Source of the DNA: an uncultured Clostridia bacterium | GTDB taxonomy: Bacteria > Bacillota > Clostridia > UBA1381 | Assembly: GCA_934454035.1 (NCBI GenBank) | Contig: CAKSFY010000042.1 | Coordinates: 1-16,710 of the forward strand | DNA: 16,710 bases | Reading direction: 5' to 3' | Shown here: piece after piece, positions 1-6,351 of the stretch | Position numbering within the stretch: position 1 is the stretch's first letter | Layout: each line of letters opens with the position of its first letter | Made by a program: the position numbers and the translations under genes | The notes under the pieces: model-generated | The model's database searches: none | What the model saw: the letters and a program-made list of their open reading frames with translations, nothing else | What the model was told of the DNA's origin: nothing

Positions 1-1
1 T

Positions 2-48
2 CAGTGTACGCGAGTACACTGTCGGGTATCCCAAAGCTAAAGCTTTGG
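2..48. other. Two consecutive tetraloop hairpins at the window edge
   Basis: Two perfect inverted repeats lie 9 nt apart. The first has an 8-bp stem (2-9 with 14-21) closed by GCGA, a GNRA-type tetraloop. The second has a 7-bp stem (31-37 with 42-48) closed by TAAA. No convincing reading frame crosses them; the open frame from 4 to 417 runs through two terminators and a tRNA. They could be the 3' part of a structured RNA or of an untranslated region whose gene lies to the left. The GNRA loop is specific to the plus-strand RNA, which weakly favours plus-strand transcription. No known RNA family was recognised. Confidence 0.45.
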
Positions 49-90
49 CTCAGTTTGTTAATTCCGAAGCATTTTTTTCTATCCCCTAAA

Positions 91-128
91 AAGGCGGTGT
101 ACTTTTTTTACACCGCCTTGACTTTTTT
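91..128 (+). terminator. Intrinsic terminator, possibly bidirectional
   Basis: An 11-bp perfect GC-rich stem (91-101 with 109-119) encloses a 7-nt loop, CTTTTTT, and is followed by GAC and six T at 123-128. On the minus strand the same stem is followed by TTTTT, so it may work in both directions. It probably ends a transcript entering from the left of the window, since the tRNA on the minus strand has its own terminator at 342-377. Confidence 0.7.
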
Positions 129-341
129 ATTTGGTTATGAAAAACTCCGAGATAATTACTTATCACGGAGCTTAAAAACCATCGCGAACATAAACAGTTC
201 GGATAATATTGTTACGGACGATGTGAACCTTTTAGACATAAGACTGCGCCGCAGGCGCGCTCGCAAATGGTTGATAATGAGCCAAAGGCGTTATGAGGGC
301 GCTTGCAACCGAACAGCCGACGCGAATGTGACCTTTTGCAT
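129..341. other. Intergenic stretch with hairpins, no gene seen
   Basis: No gene is supported here. The stretch holds an 11-bp hairpin with one A-A mismatch and a TTAC tetraloop (145-155 with 160-170). It also has a short GC hairpin (246-250 with 254-258), and two imperfect copies of a GACG..ATGTGA.CCTTTT block near 218-235 and 319-337. The short minus-strand frame here extends into the tRNA and is not credible as a protein. Confidence 0.4.
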
Positions 342-377
342 AAAAAATCAGAGCAAGCGATATAAAGCTTGCTCTGA
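342..377 (-). terminator. Terminator of the tRNA-Lys transcript
   Basis: Reading the minus strand, an 11-bp perfect stem (377-367 with 358-348) with an 8-nt loop is followed by six T (complement of 347-342). It starts 3 nt beyond the tRNA 3' end, as expected for a monocistronic tRNA unit. Confidence 0.88.
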
Positions 378-379
378 CG

Positions 380-455
380 TGGTACGCCATCGGGGGCTCG
401 AACCCCGGACACCCTGATTAAGAGTCAGGTGCTCTACCAACTGAGCTAATAGCGC
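380..455 (-). tRNA. tRNA-Lys (anticodon CTT)
   Basis: The minus strand folds as a complete 76-nt tRNA. It has a 7-bp acceptor stem, a D arm with GCTCAGTTGGTAGAGC, an anticodon stem CCTGA/TCAGG with loop CTCTTAA, a 5-nt variable loop GTGTC, and a T arm CGGGG-TTCGAGC-CCCCG. The CCA end is encoded. The anticodon CTT (complement of 420-422) reads the lysine codon AAG. The acceptor stem has two wobble pairs, G1-U72 and U5-G68; from memory the usual clostridial gene has C72 and C5. The gene has its own consensus promoter and terminator and no tRNA neighbours in view. Confidence 0.96.
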
Positions 456-475
456 ATATCACAACCACGAATAAT

Positions 476-504
476 ATAATACCACAATTTAATAAAAATG
501 TCAA
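476..504 (-). promoter_or_regulatory. SigA-type promoter of the tRNA-Lys gene
   Basis: On the minus strand: TTGACA (504-499), a 17-nt spacer, then TATTAT (481-476), preceded by TGG as an extended -10. Transcription should start near 469, giving a leader of about 14 nt before the tRNA. The perfect -35 and ideal spacing suit a stable-RNA gene. Confidence 0.88.
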
Positions 505-734
505 TAGTTTTTTTGAAAAAATAATATTTTTTATTTTCAAATTATTTTTGTAACATATTATATAATTTTGTAAAATACCCATGATTACTTATGAAATAAT
601 ACCCATGATTATTTATTTTTTATTATGCCGCATTTTTTAATAAAAAATTTAATTGATACAACATCTCTAACGAAAGATATAGGAGAAAGGTTACTTTAAA
701 AACCGATAATCTTAATTTTTTTTAAATAAAATTG
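505..734. other. AT-rich spacer before the lspA operon
   Basis: No supported gene. The stretch is very rich in A and T, with a 24-bp-spaced direct repeat at 574-611. The segment 653-734 could be the leader of the terminator at 735-763. ATCTCT at 663-668 is complementary to AGAGAT at 735-740, the 5' arm of that terminator, so an alternative fold can be drawn. No good promoter was found upstream of this segment. Confidence 0.35.
574..611. repeat. Short direct repeat, 14 nt, two copies
   Basis: AATACCCATGATTA occurs at 574-587 and again at 598-611, 24 bp apart, and the similarity continues for a few bases (CTTAT against TTTAT). It falls in non-coding DNA between the tRNA promoter and lspA. It could be a tandem duplication or a pair of protein-binding sites; nothing in the sequence decides between these. 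Confidence 0.6.
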
Positions 735-763
735 AGAGATTTTATAAAATCTCTTTTTTTTTT
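735..763 (+). terminator. Intrinsic terminator just upstream of the lspA promoter
   Basis: An AT-rich stem (735-743 with 746-754, loop region TAT) is followed by ten T (754-763). The T-run overlaps the first bases of the -35 box of the lspA promoter. Because no gene lies directly upstream on the plus strand, it either ends a small untranslated transcript or shields the lspA operon from readthrough. Confidence 0.65.
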
Positions 764-790
764 AACAATTTTATGATACAATAATATTAT
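762..790 (+). promoter_or_regulatory. Promoter of the lspA-comEC operon
   Basis: TTAACA (762-767), a 17-nt spacer and TATTAT (785-790), with a predicted start near 797. This leaves about 23 nt of leader carrying GAGAGG (802-807) before the lspA ATG. It is the only good promoter seen upstream of the seven-gene run. Confidence 0.6.
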
Positions 791-819
791 ATACTGATTT
801 TGAGAGGAAAAACATAAAT

Positions 820-1266
820 ATGATAATCTGGATAACACTTTCGTTACTTATTACTGCTGCGGACCAACTGCTGAAATATCTTGTTTTAAACAATATTTCA
901 TCTTCGGATACAATAGCGCTTATTCCGCATATTGTACAGCTTGTGTATGTGAAAAATACCGGGGCGGCATTCAGCCTGCTTTCGGGAAAGACATATGTAC
1001 TCAGTCTTGTTTCGCTTGCGGTTTGCATATTTATTGTGGGTTATCTTATAAAGAAAAAGCCGCAAAACAGGCTGTTTTTGGTTTCACTGGGGATGATACT
1101 CGGCGGAGCGGTCGGCAATCTGATAGACAGAGCATTAAGGAATTTTGTGGTTGATTATATTGAGCTTTGTTTTATTCAATTTCCGGTGTTCAATCTTGCA
1201 GACATTGCCATAACCTGCGGAGCGGTGCTTTTGATGATATATGTGATTTTCTTTGACGGTAAGTAA
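820..1266 (+). CDS. lspA: Lipoprotein signal peptidase (signal peptidase II)
   Basis: This is the membrane aspartic peptidase that removes the signal peptide from prolipoproteins after lipid attachment, cutting before the lipidated cysteine at the outer face of the membrane. At 148 residues it has the usual family length, with hydrophobic segments near 2-23, 56-76, 85-103 and 126-145. The family landmarks are present: KNTGAAFS at 45-52, GNLIDR at 99-104, the VVDY aspartate D112 and the FNLAD aspartate D128, which are the catalytic pair. A site with GAGAGG at 802-807 precedes the ATG by 12 nt. It is the first gene of the operon; the pseudouridine synthase starts 15 nt later, a pairing typical of Gram-positive genomes. 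Confidence 0.96.
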   Translation: MIIWITLSLLITAADQLLKYLVLNNISSSDTIALIPHIVQLVYVKNTGAAFSLLSGKTYVLSLVSLAVCIFIVGYLIKKKPQNRLFLVSLGMILGGAVGNLIDRALRNFVVDYIELCFIQFPVFNLADIAITCGAVLLMIYVIFFDGK

Positions 1267-1281
1267 AGGAGCTCGGGGCAA

Positions 1282-2199
1282 ATGGAGGAGATAATTTTGC
1301 TCGCATCTTCCGCGGACGGCGGAGTGAGACTTGACAAATTTATAAGTGATAATACTGAGCTTTCACGCTCATTTGCGGCAAAGCTTGCAGAGGACGGAAA
1401 TGTTATCTGCAGAGAAAAAAAGCTTCCGAAAAATTATCGGTTAAAAGATGGGGATTGTATAACTTTGCTTGTTCCGGAGCCTGAAATCCCCGAGGTTAAA
1501 CCTGAGAATATACCGCTCAATATAGTATATGAGGATGACGAGCTGCTGGTTGTGAATAAGCCGCAGGGGATGGTTGTTCATCCGGCACCGGGCAATTACT
1601 GCGGAACACTTGTTAACGCGCTTTTATACCATTGCCGTGATTCGTTGTCCGGAATAAACGGAGTTGTACGCCCGGGGATAGTCCACAGAATAGATAAGGA
1701 CACAAGCGGACTTTTGGTAGTCGCAAAAACAAATGATGCGCATATATTTTTGGCAGAGCATATCAAAGAGCATAAAGCCGACAGGCACTATCTTGCACTG
1801 CTGAACGGCATTCTGAAGCAGGGAGGGACGGTAAACAAGCCGATAGCAAGACACCCCTCTGATCGGAAAAAGATGGCTGTATGTGCAGGAGGACGCGAGG
1901 CGATTACTCATTATTCTCCTCTTGAGTGTTATGAGCAGGGGTATACTTTTACCGAATGTGTGCTTGAGACGGGACGAACTCATCAGATAAGGGTGCATAT
2001 GGCGTCAATAGGACATAGCGTTGTAGGTGATAAAACCTATGGGATAAAAAATGAAAAATTCAGACTTGACGGGCAGCTGCTTCATGCGGCGAGCCTGGGA
2101 TTTATCCACCCGAAAACCGGTGAGTATATGAAGTTTTCCGCGCCTCTTCCGGATTATTTCGAAAGAGTTCTCAAAGGTTTAAAACCGGTCGGAAAGTAA
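1282..2199 (+). CDS. RluA/RluD-family rRNA pseudouridine synthase
   Basis: It should isomerise uridine to pseudouridine in large-subunit rRNA; which positions it modifies cannot be read from the sequence. The 305-residue protein has an N-terminal S4 RNA-binding domain (about 15-65, with VRLDKFI) followed by the catalytic fold. VNKPQGMVVHPAPG lies at 91-104, and the signature HRIDKDTSG at 135-143 has D138 as the expected catalytic aspartate. TGRTHQIRVHM further on is also diagnostic. AAAGGAG (1265-1271) precedes the ATG by 10 nt. Its place directly after lspA matches the ylyB-type genes of Gram-positive bacteria; the rluD-like label is by family, not proven specificity. Confidence 0.93.
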   Translation: MEEIILLASSADGGVRLDKFISDNTELSRSFAAKLAEDGNVICREKKLPKNYRLKDGDCITLLVPEPEIPEVKPENIPLNIVYEDDELLVVNKPQGMVVHPAPGNYCGTLVNALLYHCRDSLSGINGVVRPGIVHRIDKDTSGLLVVAKTNDAHIFLAEHIKEHKADRHYLALLNGILKQGGTVNKPIARHPSDRKKMAVCAGGREAITHYSPLECYEQGYTFTECVLETGRTHQIRVHMASIGHSVVGDKTYGIKNEKFRLDGQLLHAASLGFIHPKTGEYMKFSAPLPDYFERVLKGLKPVGK

Positions 2200-2218
2200 A
2201 AATGATAGGGTGATAACT

Positions 2219-3655
2219 TTGAAAAAAACATATGTGACATCTATGCCGAATCATATAGGTGCTTTTTTAAGGGCAAGTAAATGTCTTGCCGCTTTGGGAA
2301 TTAATATTACAAGGGTCAGCTATAATAAGGCGATTGATTCGCACACGCTTTTTATCGATGCGGAGGGGACTTGCAAACAGCTCGAAAAGGCTGATGCCGA
2401 GCTTGAAAGAATAGGATATCTTCATAATGAGCAAAGCGGAAACGGCATTGCGCTTTTGGAATTCCGATTAAGAGATGTTCCCGGCAGCGTTGAGAATGTT
2501 CTGAAATTAATTAATGAATTTAATTTTAATATATCGTATATAAGCTCTCAGGAAAACGGAACCGATTATCAGTTTTTTAAGATGGGGCTTTATGTTGACG
2601 TTCGTGACAGGCTTTCCGATTTCATGGCTGAAGCGGAAAAAATCTGTAAAGTCAGAGTTATTAATTATAACAGCTCGGAAAAAGTGTACGATAACAGTAT
2701 TTTTTATAATACTTATGTTATGGGGCTTTCTCAAATGATGGGACTTTCGGAGGAGGTTGGACGGGAACTCCTTGTTAATGTCAATCTTGCTATGCAGACG
2801 CTGGATGAGGAGGGATTGTCTCCGTACAGAACCTTTGACAGTATAAGTAAATTTGCCGAACTTTTGGCGAATTCCGGGGGAGAAAATTTTATGCCGAGAA
2901 TAAGCACGCATAAGATTACGGAAAATACCGAAATAATATTGATTGAGCCGCCGTGCGGCAGTAATACCGCCATTATAAAAAGCAACGGAAGAGTATTGTT
3001 TGTTGACAGCGGCTATGCCTGCTACCGGGAGGAAATGCTTGGCATAATCAATAAGATTTTGCCGGATTTCAATCAAATGAAGAAAAGCATTTTTTTAACT
3101 CATGCCGATGTGGATCACGGAGGTTTGCTGCCTTTGTTTGATGAAATTTACGCAAGTTGTAAAACCGCAGGATGCCTTAAAAACGAATATGAGGGTAAAA
3201 ACGGATATCGTGAAGAAAATCCGCTGCATAAGCCTTATATCAGCATTTGCAAACTGCTGACAGGATATATGCCGCCGAACCCGGAAAAAGTGAAATCTCT
3301 CTGGGGAGATATGAAAGAAATTTCCGAGCCGCTTGAGCAGACAGGATTTTTCGATTTCGGAGAACTGCATTTTGAAGTATATGAGGGAAAGGGAGGACAT
3401 CTCCCTGGTGAGTCGGTACTGATTGATTATAAAAATCATATTGCTTTTACCGGCGATGTTTATATAAATGTTCACGGTCTGACTAAGGAACAGGCGGAAT
3501 ATAATCAGTATGCACCCACATTAATGACTTCGGTAGATACCGACCCGAAACTGTGTGCAAGAGAGAGAAAGGCGGTTACCGGACGGCTGGGTGCGGGAAA
3601 CTGGCAGATTTTCGGGGCACACGGATTTAAAAAGGATTACATAGTCAGCATATAA
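2219..3655 (+). CDS. ACT-domain / metallo-beta-lactamase-fold fusion protein
   Basis: Function not known. The start used is TTG at 2219, giving MKKTYVTSMP and 478 residues. It is preceded at 8 nt by AGGG (2207-2210), while the GTG at 2210 has no comparable site. Residues about 2-70 and 76-150 resemble two ACT ligand-binding domains (SMPNHIGAFL; EFRLRDVPGSVENVL). After a linker, residues 235-478 form a metallo-beta-lactamase fold: SNTAIIKSNGRVLFVDSG at 248-265, THADVDH with H295, D297, D299 and H300, H394, D413 in TGD, and H468 in GAHG. These would bind a two-metal centre. The gene sits 19 nt after the pseudouridine synthase and just before murI. A ligand-controlled hydrolase is the natural inference, but the substrate is unknown. 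Confidence 0.85.
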   Translation: MKKTYVTSMPNHIGAFLRASKCLAALGINITRVSYNKAIDSHTLFIDAEGTCKQLEKADAELERIGYLHNEQSGNGIALLEFRLRDVPGSVENVLKLINEFNFNISYISSQENGTDYQFFKMGLYVDVRDRLSDFMAEAEKICKVRVINYNSSEKVYDNSIFYNTYVMGLSQMMGLSEEVGRELLVNVNLAMQTLDEEGLSPYRTFDSISKFAELLANSGGENFMPRISTHKITENTEIILIEPPCGSNTAIIKSNGRVLFVDSGYACYREEMLGIINKILPDFNQMKKSIFLTHADVDHGGLLPLFDEIYASCKTAGCLKNEYEGKNGYREENPLHKPYISICKLLTGYMPPNPEKVKSLWGDMKEISEPLEQTGFFDFGELHFEVYEGKGGHLPGESVLIDYKNHIAFTGDVYINVHGLTKEQAEYNQYAPTLMTSVDTDPKLCARERKAVTGRLGAGNWQIFGAHGFKKDYIVSI

Positions 3656-3675
3656 TGTGCGGAAAGGATATTGTT

Positions 3676-4479
3676 ATGGATAATAGGGCAATCGGAGTTT
3701 TTGATTCCGGTTTGGGCGGACTTACTGCGGTAAAAGAAATTATGGAGCGTTTGCCGAATGAGAATCTGATATATTTCGGCGACACGGGCAGAGTTCCGTA
3801 CGGAACCCGTTCCGAGGAAATAATCGTAAAATATTCGCGGCAGGACATTAATTTCTTGAAAAGCTTTGACGTTAAAATGATAGTTGTTGCCTGCGGCACT
3901 GTCAGCTCGGTTGCCTTGCCGATTATAAAAAAAGAATGTGACATTCCGATAATCGGAGTTGTCGAGGCAACGGCGGATGCGGCGGCAGGCGCAACAAGAA
4001 ATAATAAAATCGGAATAATAGGAACGCAGGGGACAATTTCCAGCGGAGCATATGCAAAGAGAATACATTCGCAAAATTCAAAGATAAGAACTTATTCAAA
4101 AGCATGTCCTTTGTTTGTGCCGCTGGTTGAAAACGGACATTTCGATACAAAGGTTACAAGACTTGTAATTGAGGAATATTTGGAAGATATAAAAAAACAA
4201 GGTGTGGACACTTTGATTTTGGGGTGTACACATTATCCTCTTTTGGAAAAAGCAATTGCCGATTATATGGGAAGCGGTGTGAGACTTATAAATTCCGGAG
4301 CGGAGGTTGCAAAGGCTTTGGAAAAAGAATACCCTAAGCTTTTGAATAAAGAAAAAAACAATTCGCAATACAGATATTTTGTCAGTGATGATACAAAAAC
4401 TTTTGAAAGGCTGGCATCGTCATTTCTGCAATGCGATATTAACGGACAGGTGGCGAAAACGGACATTGAAAAATATTGA
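3676..4479 (+). CDS. murI: Glutamate racemase
   Basis: It interconverts L- and D-glutamate in the cytoplasm, supplying D-glutamate for peptidoglycan. The start at 3676 (MDNRAIGVFDSGLGGLT) was chosen over the in-frame ATG at 3655 because GGAAAGGA (3661-3668) lies 7 nt before it and the family begins there; the protein is then 267 residues. Landmarks are D10 in FDSGLGGL, PYGTRS at 41-46, and the two catalytic cysteines C73 (ACGTVSS) and C184 (LGCTHYPLL, with H186). The first cysteine motif differs from the more common ACNTAS form: Gly replaces Asn. Both cysteines and the rest of the fold are intact, so activity is expected. Confidence 0.95.
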   Translation: MDNRAIGVFDSGLGGLTAVKEIMERLPNENLIYFGDTGRVPYGTRSEEIIVKYSRQDINFLKSFDVKMIVVACGTVSSVALPIIKKECDIPIIGVVEATADAAAGATRNNKIGIIGTQGTISSGAYAKRIHSQNSKIRTYSKACPLFVPLVENGHFDTKVTRLVIEEYLEDIKKQGVDTLILGCTHYPLLEKAIADYMGSGVRLINSGAEVAKALEKEYPKLLNKEKNNSQYRYFVSDDTKTFERLASSFLQCDINGQVAKTDIEKY

Positions 4480-4891
4480 AGATACAAATGCGGTTTTCAA
4501 AATAAAAAACAGTCAGTTTTTTTCAGACCATAATGACTGTATAGAAATTACAACCGCAGGAAAATTTTACTGTAAAAACGGGAAATATTATCTGCTTTAT
4601 AAAGAATATGCCGATATCGGCGAGGTTTCGGTCATGATAAAGGCCGACGGCGGAAAGGTATCGATAAGACGCAGCGGAGCAAGCAGCTCAACAATGAATT
4701 ATGCCGAAAATTATGCGGAGGAGGTTTTATACAGGCTTCCATTCGGAGATGTTGTGCTTGACTTGAGGACGAGCTTTGTGGATAATATGCTGACCGAGAA
4801 CGGCGGAAGCCTGGCAATAGAATATGATATTGTAATAAATAATGAGACATACGGTAACAAAATATTAATAGAAGCGGAAAGGACTGATTGA
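4466..4891 (+). CDS. DUF1934 (YwiB-like) beta-barrel protein
   Basis: Function unknown. The frame opens far inside murI, but similarity to the family begins near KNIEDTNAVFKIK. The TTG at 4466 is therefore the most plausible start, giving 141 residues and a 14-nt overlap with murI that suggests translational coupling; the upstream AGGTGG (4447-4452) is a weak, rather distant site. The protein matches the small calycin-like DUF1934 family: CIEITTAGKFYCKNGKYYLLYKE near the N-terminus, then SVMIKADGGKVSIRRSG, the YRLPFGDVVLDLRT segment, and an acidic GGSLAIEYDIVINNE strand near the end. It has no signal peptide or membrane segment. Position between murI and the protease gene gives no firm clue to its role. 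Confidence 0.75.
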   Translation: MKNIEDTNAVFKIKNSQFFSDHNDCIEITTAGKFYCKNGKYYLLYKEYADIGEVSVMIKADGGKVSIRRSGASSSTMNYAENYAEEVLYRLPFGDVVLDLRTSFVDNMLTENGGSLAIEYDIVINNETYGNKILIEAERTD

Positions 4892-4892
4892 T

Positions 4893-6329
4893 ATGAAACA
4901 ATTTAAACGGCTGGCAGCGGCGTCACTGATTGCGTCAATGCTTTTCGGAGGAAATGTGTTTGCGGCAGAGGTGCAGAAAACCGATACTGCTTATGATTAT
5001 TTCACAAAACTGATGACATATGCGTCGGAGCTTTATATAGACGAGAATGTTTCGGCAGATGAAATAATTAAAAAAGCAATAGAAAATGCTCTGGAGGAAA
5101 ACCCCGACATGGTAACAAAGCTTTTAAAGGCAGGTTTCTCTTCGCTGGATGAGTATACAGAGTATTACACTCCGCAGGAATATGTTGATTTTATAAACAA
5201 TATGAATCACACTTTTTACGGAATAGGCGTAATTATTCAGAAAAAAGATAAGTATGTTGAAATAACAAATTGCCTTGATGACGGCAGTGCAATAGAGGCA
5301 GGAATGGAACCGGGTGACAAAATTATAGGAGTGGACGGCAATGATGTAACCGGCAAGCCTTTGGATGTTGTGCAGACTATGGTCACCGGTGAGCTGGATA
5401 CCGAGGTAACTGTCACGGTTTTAAGAGGAGAGCAGCAGCTCAGCTTTACATTAAAAAGACGTCCTGTTTCACAGAATACTGTTAATTACGGAGTTCTTGA
5501 GGGGAAAATCGGATACATAGATATAATTAATTTTGCAAAAAATACCGATTCGGAATTTGAAAAGGCTCTTGAATATATGGATGGAGAAGGCGTTACAGAT
5601 ATAATTCTTGATTTACGCGATAATCCGGGCGGATACCTTGTTCCTGCCGTAAACATGGCTGAAAAGATTGTGCCCGAGGGTGTAATAGTTCAGACTATGT
5701 TCAGAGATGAAAACCAGAACCAGACTTATTATTCAAGTCTTAAAGACCCGAAATATAAGTTTGCCGTGCTGGTAAATGAAAATACTGCAAGTGCGGCAGA
5801 GGTACTTTCGGGTGCAATGAAGGATTCAAAGATAGGATATTTAATCGGACAGACGACCTACGGAAAAGCAGTTATTCAGGACATGTTTACTTTGCGTGAG
5901 GGTGCTTTTAAAATCACGACGGGTCATTATCTGACAAGAGACGGTCATGAAATAAACAAAATAGGTATAGAACCCGACGAATTTGTTGCAAATTCCGAAA
6001 AACGTGTTAATATGGCAAACTATACTCCGTTTGATTATAAAATCAAGTGGAAGGTCGGCGATACGGGTGATTCTGTCAAAGCAGCAAAGGAAAGACTGCG
6101 CCGAATGGGCTATTACACAGGTTCGGTTGACAATGAATTTAATGCCGATCTTGAAAAAGCGATAAACGATTATCAGGAAAAAGCCGGGTTGTTCCCGTAC
6201 GGAGTTTTGGATATTTCCACACAGGTTGCGATAGAAAATGAGTTTTATAAAACTCAAAAGGATATTGCGGATAATCAGCTTAAAGCCGCTTATTCATATT
6301 TCGGCGGAAATCCGGAAATACTTGATTAG
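4893..6329 (+). CDS. CtpA-type S41 carboxy-terminal processing protease with peptidoglycan-binding tail
   Basis: A secreted or membrane-anchored serine protease that should act outside the membrane. The 478-residue protein starts with a signal peptide (MKQFKR, hydrophobic 7-24, FAA near 23-25). A helical pre-region is followed by a PDZ domain (about 108-190, with YGIGVII and AGMEPGDKIIGVDG). The S41 core spans about 200-365: KIGYIDIINF, LDLRDNPGG at 239-247, ENTASAAEVLSG with nucleophile S300, and TTYGKAVIQ with base K325, the 25-residue spacing typical of the Ser-Lys dyad. Residues about 388-450 form a PG_binding_1 domain (GDTGDSVKAAKERLRRMGYY) that probably tethers it to the wall. GGAAAGGA (4876-4883) serves the ATG, which is 1 nt after the previous stop codon. 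Confidence 0.93.
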   Translation: MKQFKRLAAASLIASMLFGGNVFAAEVQKTDTAYDYFTKLMTYASELYIDENVSADEIIKKAIENALEENPDMVTKLLKAGFSSLDEYTEYYTPQEYVDFINNMNHTFYGIGVIIQKKDKYVEITNCLDDGSAIEAGMEPGDKIIGVDGNDVTGKPLDVVQTMVTGELDTEVTVTVLRGEQQLSFTLKRRPVSQNTVNYGVLEGKIGYIDIINFAKNTDSEFEKALEYMDGEGVTDIILDLRDNPGGYLVPAVNMAEKIVPEGVIVQTMFRDENQNQTYYSSLKDPKYKFAVLVNENTASAAEVLSGAMKDSKIGYLIGQTTYGKAVIQDMFTLREGAFKITTGHYLTRDGHEINKIGIEPDEFVANSEKRVNMANYTPFDYKIKWKVGDTGDSVKAAKERLRRMGYYTGSVDNEFNADLEKAINDYQEKAGLFPYGVLDISTQVAIENEFYKTQKDIADNQLKAAYSYFGGNPEILD

Positions 6330-6351
6330 TGTTTTTTGCGGGGGATAGGGA

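Noticed and set aside
212..412. Minus-strand frame beginning MSGVRAPDGVP
   Set aside because: Its N-terminal part is a translation of the tRNA T arm and anticodon arm, a common false gene.
4..417. Long open frame on the plus strand at the window start
   Set aside because: It crosses two terminator hairpins and the tRNA gene, has no ribosome site, and its composition is not protein-like.
581..640. 19-codon frame over the direct repeat at 574-611
   Set aside because: No ribosome site, extreme AT content, and the frame is explained by the repeated ATGATTA.
4379..4465. Upstream extension of the DUF1934 frame inside murI
   Set aside because: It would overlap murI by 101 bp and its sequence has no family similarity; TTG at 4466 fits better.
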